From positions 1 through 14,441 of the forward strand of contig CALGOY010000324.1 in assembly GCA_937960725.1 (NCBI GenBank): 14,441 bases of DNA, read 5' to 3'. This DNA comes from an uncultured Bacillota bacterium. Lineage in GTDB: Bacteria; Bacillota; Clostridia; Caldicoprobacterales; UBA3941. Every line of letters starts with the position of its first letter. Within the stretch, counting starts at the first letter, position 1. The notes below the pieces were generated by a model. It made no database searches. It was not told where the DNA came from and saw only the letters and a program-made list of their open reading frames with translations. Shown here one piece after another: positions 14,434 to 14,441 of this stretch. A program made the translations under genes and the position numbers.

Positions 14434-14441
14434 GTGAAAAA
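14434..14441 (+). CDS. Start of a further operon gene, cut by the window edge
   Basis: AGGGGGTGG at 14418-14426 is a strong ribosome binding site, and GTG at 14434 lies 7 bases after it (TTG at 14432 is the alternative). The first codons read Val/Met-Lys. A basic residue at once after the start fits a prepilin leader, and the position fits another minor pilin, but nothing more can be said from eight bases. Confidence 0.45.

Overview
The window looks like a chromosomal segment of a low-GC, endospore-forming member of the Clostridia. The evidence is an intact pro-sigma-K gene, a YqeG phosphatase next to aroE, AT-rich spacers, frequent ATA and AGG codons, and a type IV pilus (T4P) gene cluster of the kind found in Gram-positive bacteria. 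All genes are on the + strand. No RNA genes, insertion sequences, CRISPR arrays or phage genes were seen.

Left part (1-3378). The catalytic half of a class B penicillin-binding protein comes first; its 5' part is out of frame. Then come sigK with a sporulation-type promoter, a terminator that overlaps a candidate sigma-A promoter, a YqeG-family HAD phosphatase, and aroE (shikimate dehydrogenase), whose ribosome binding site lies in the end of yqeG.

Right part (3379-14441). A 155-base spacer carries a good sigma-A-type promoter and leads into a tightly packed T4P operon. Its genes in order are: a short PilB ATPase; a membrane-anchored PilP-like plus secretin-N-domain protein without a secretin barrel; the retraction ATPase PilT; the platform protein PilC; PilM; PilN; PilO; a second, full-length PilB ATPase with an MshEN-type N-terminus; a large PilX-like prepilin with a beta-rich C-terminal part; a minor prepilin with a classic GF[S]LVE cleavage site; and the first codons of another gene at the right edge. 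Most gaps are under 35 bases and several genes overlap. No prepilin peptidase and no obvious major pilin lie in the window, so the cluster probably continues to the right.

How it fits together. PilB proteins would drive pilin polymerisation through PilC, and PilT would drive retraction. PilM, PilN and PilO would form the inner alignment complex, with PilN's cytoplasmic ILPP motif docking on PilM. The PilP/STN protein would be the outermost membrane-anchored part, possibly a collar in the cell wall. The two prepilins would join the fibre or its tip. The most interesting points are the barrel-less secretin-like protein, the paired extension motors of which only one has the putative cyclic-di-GMP-binding N-domain, and the sigK promoter that lies inside an inverted repeat also containing the sigK ribosome binding site.
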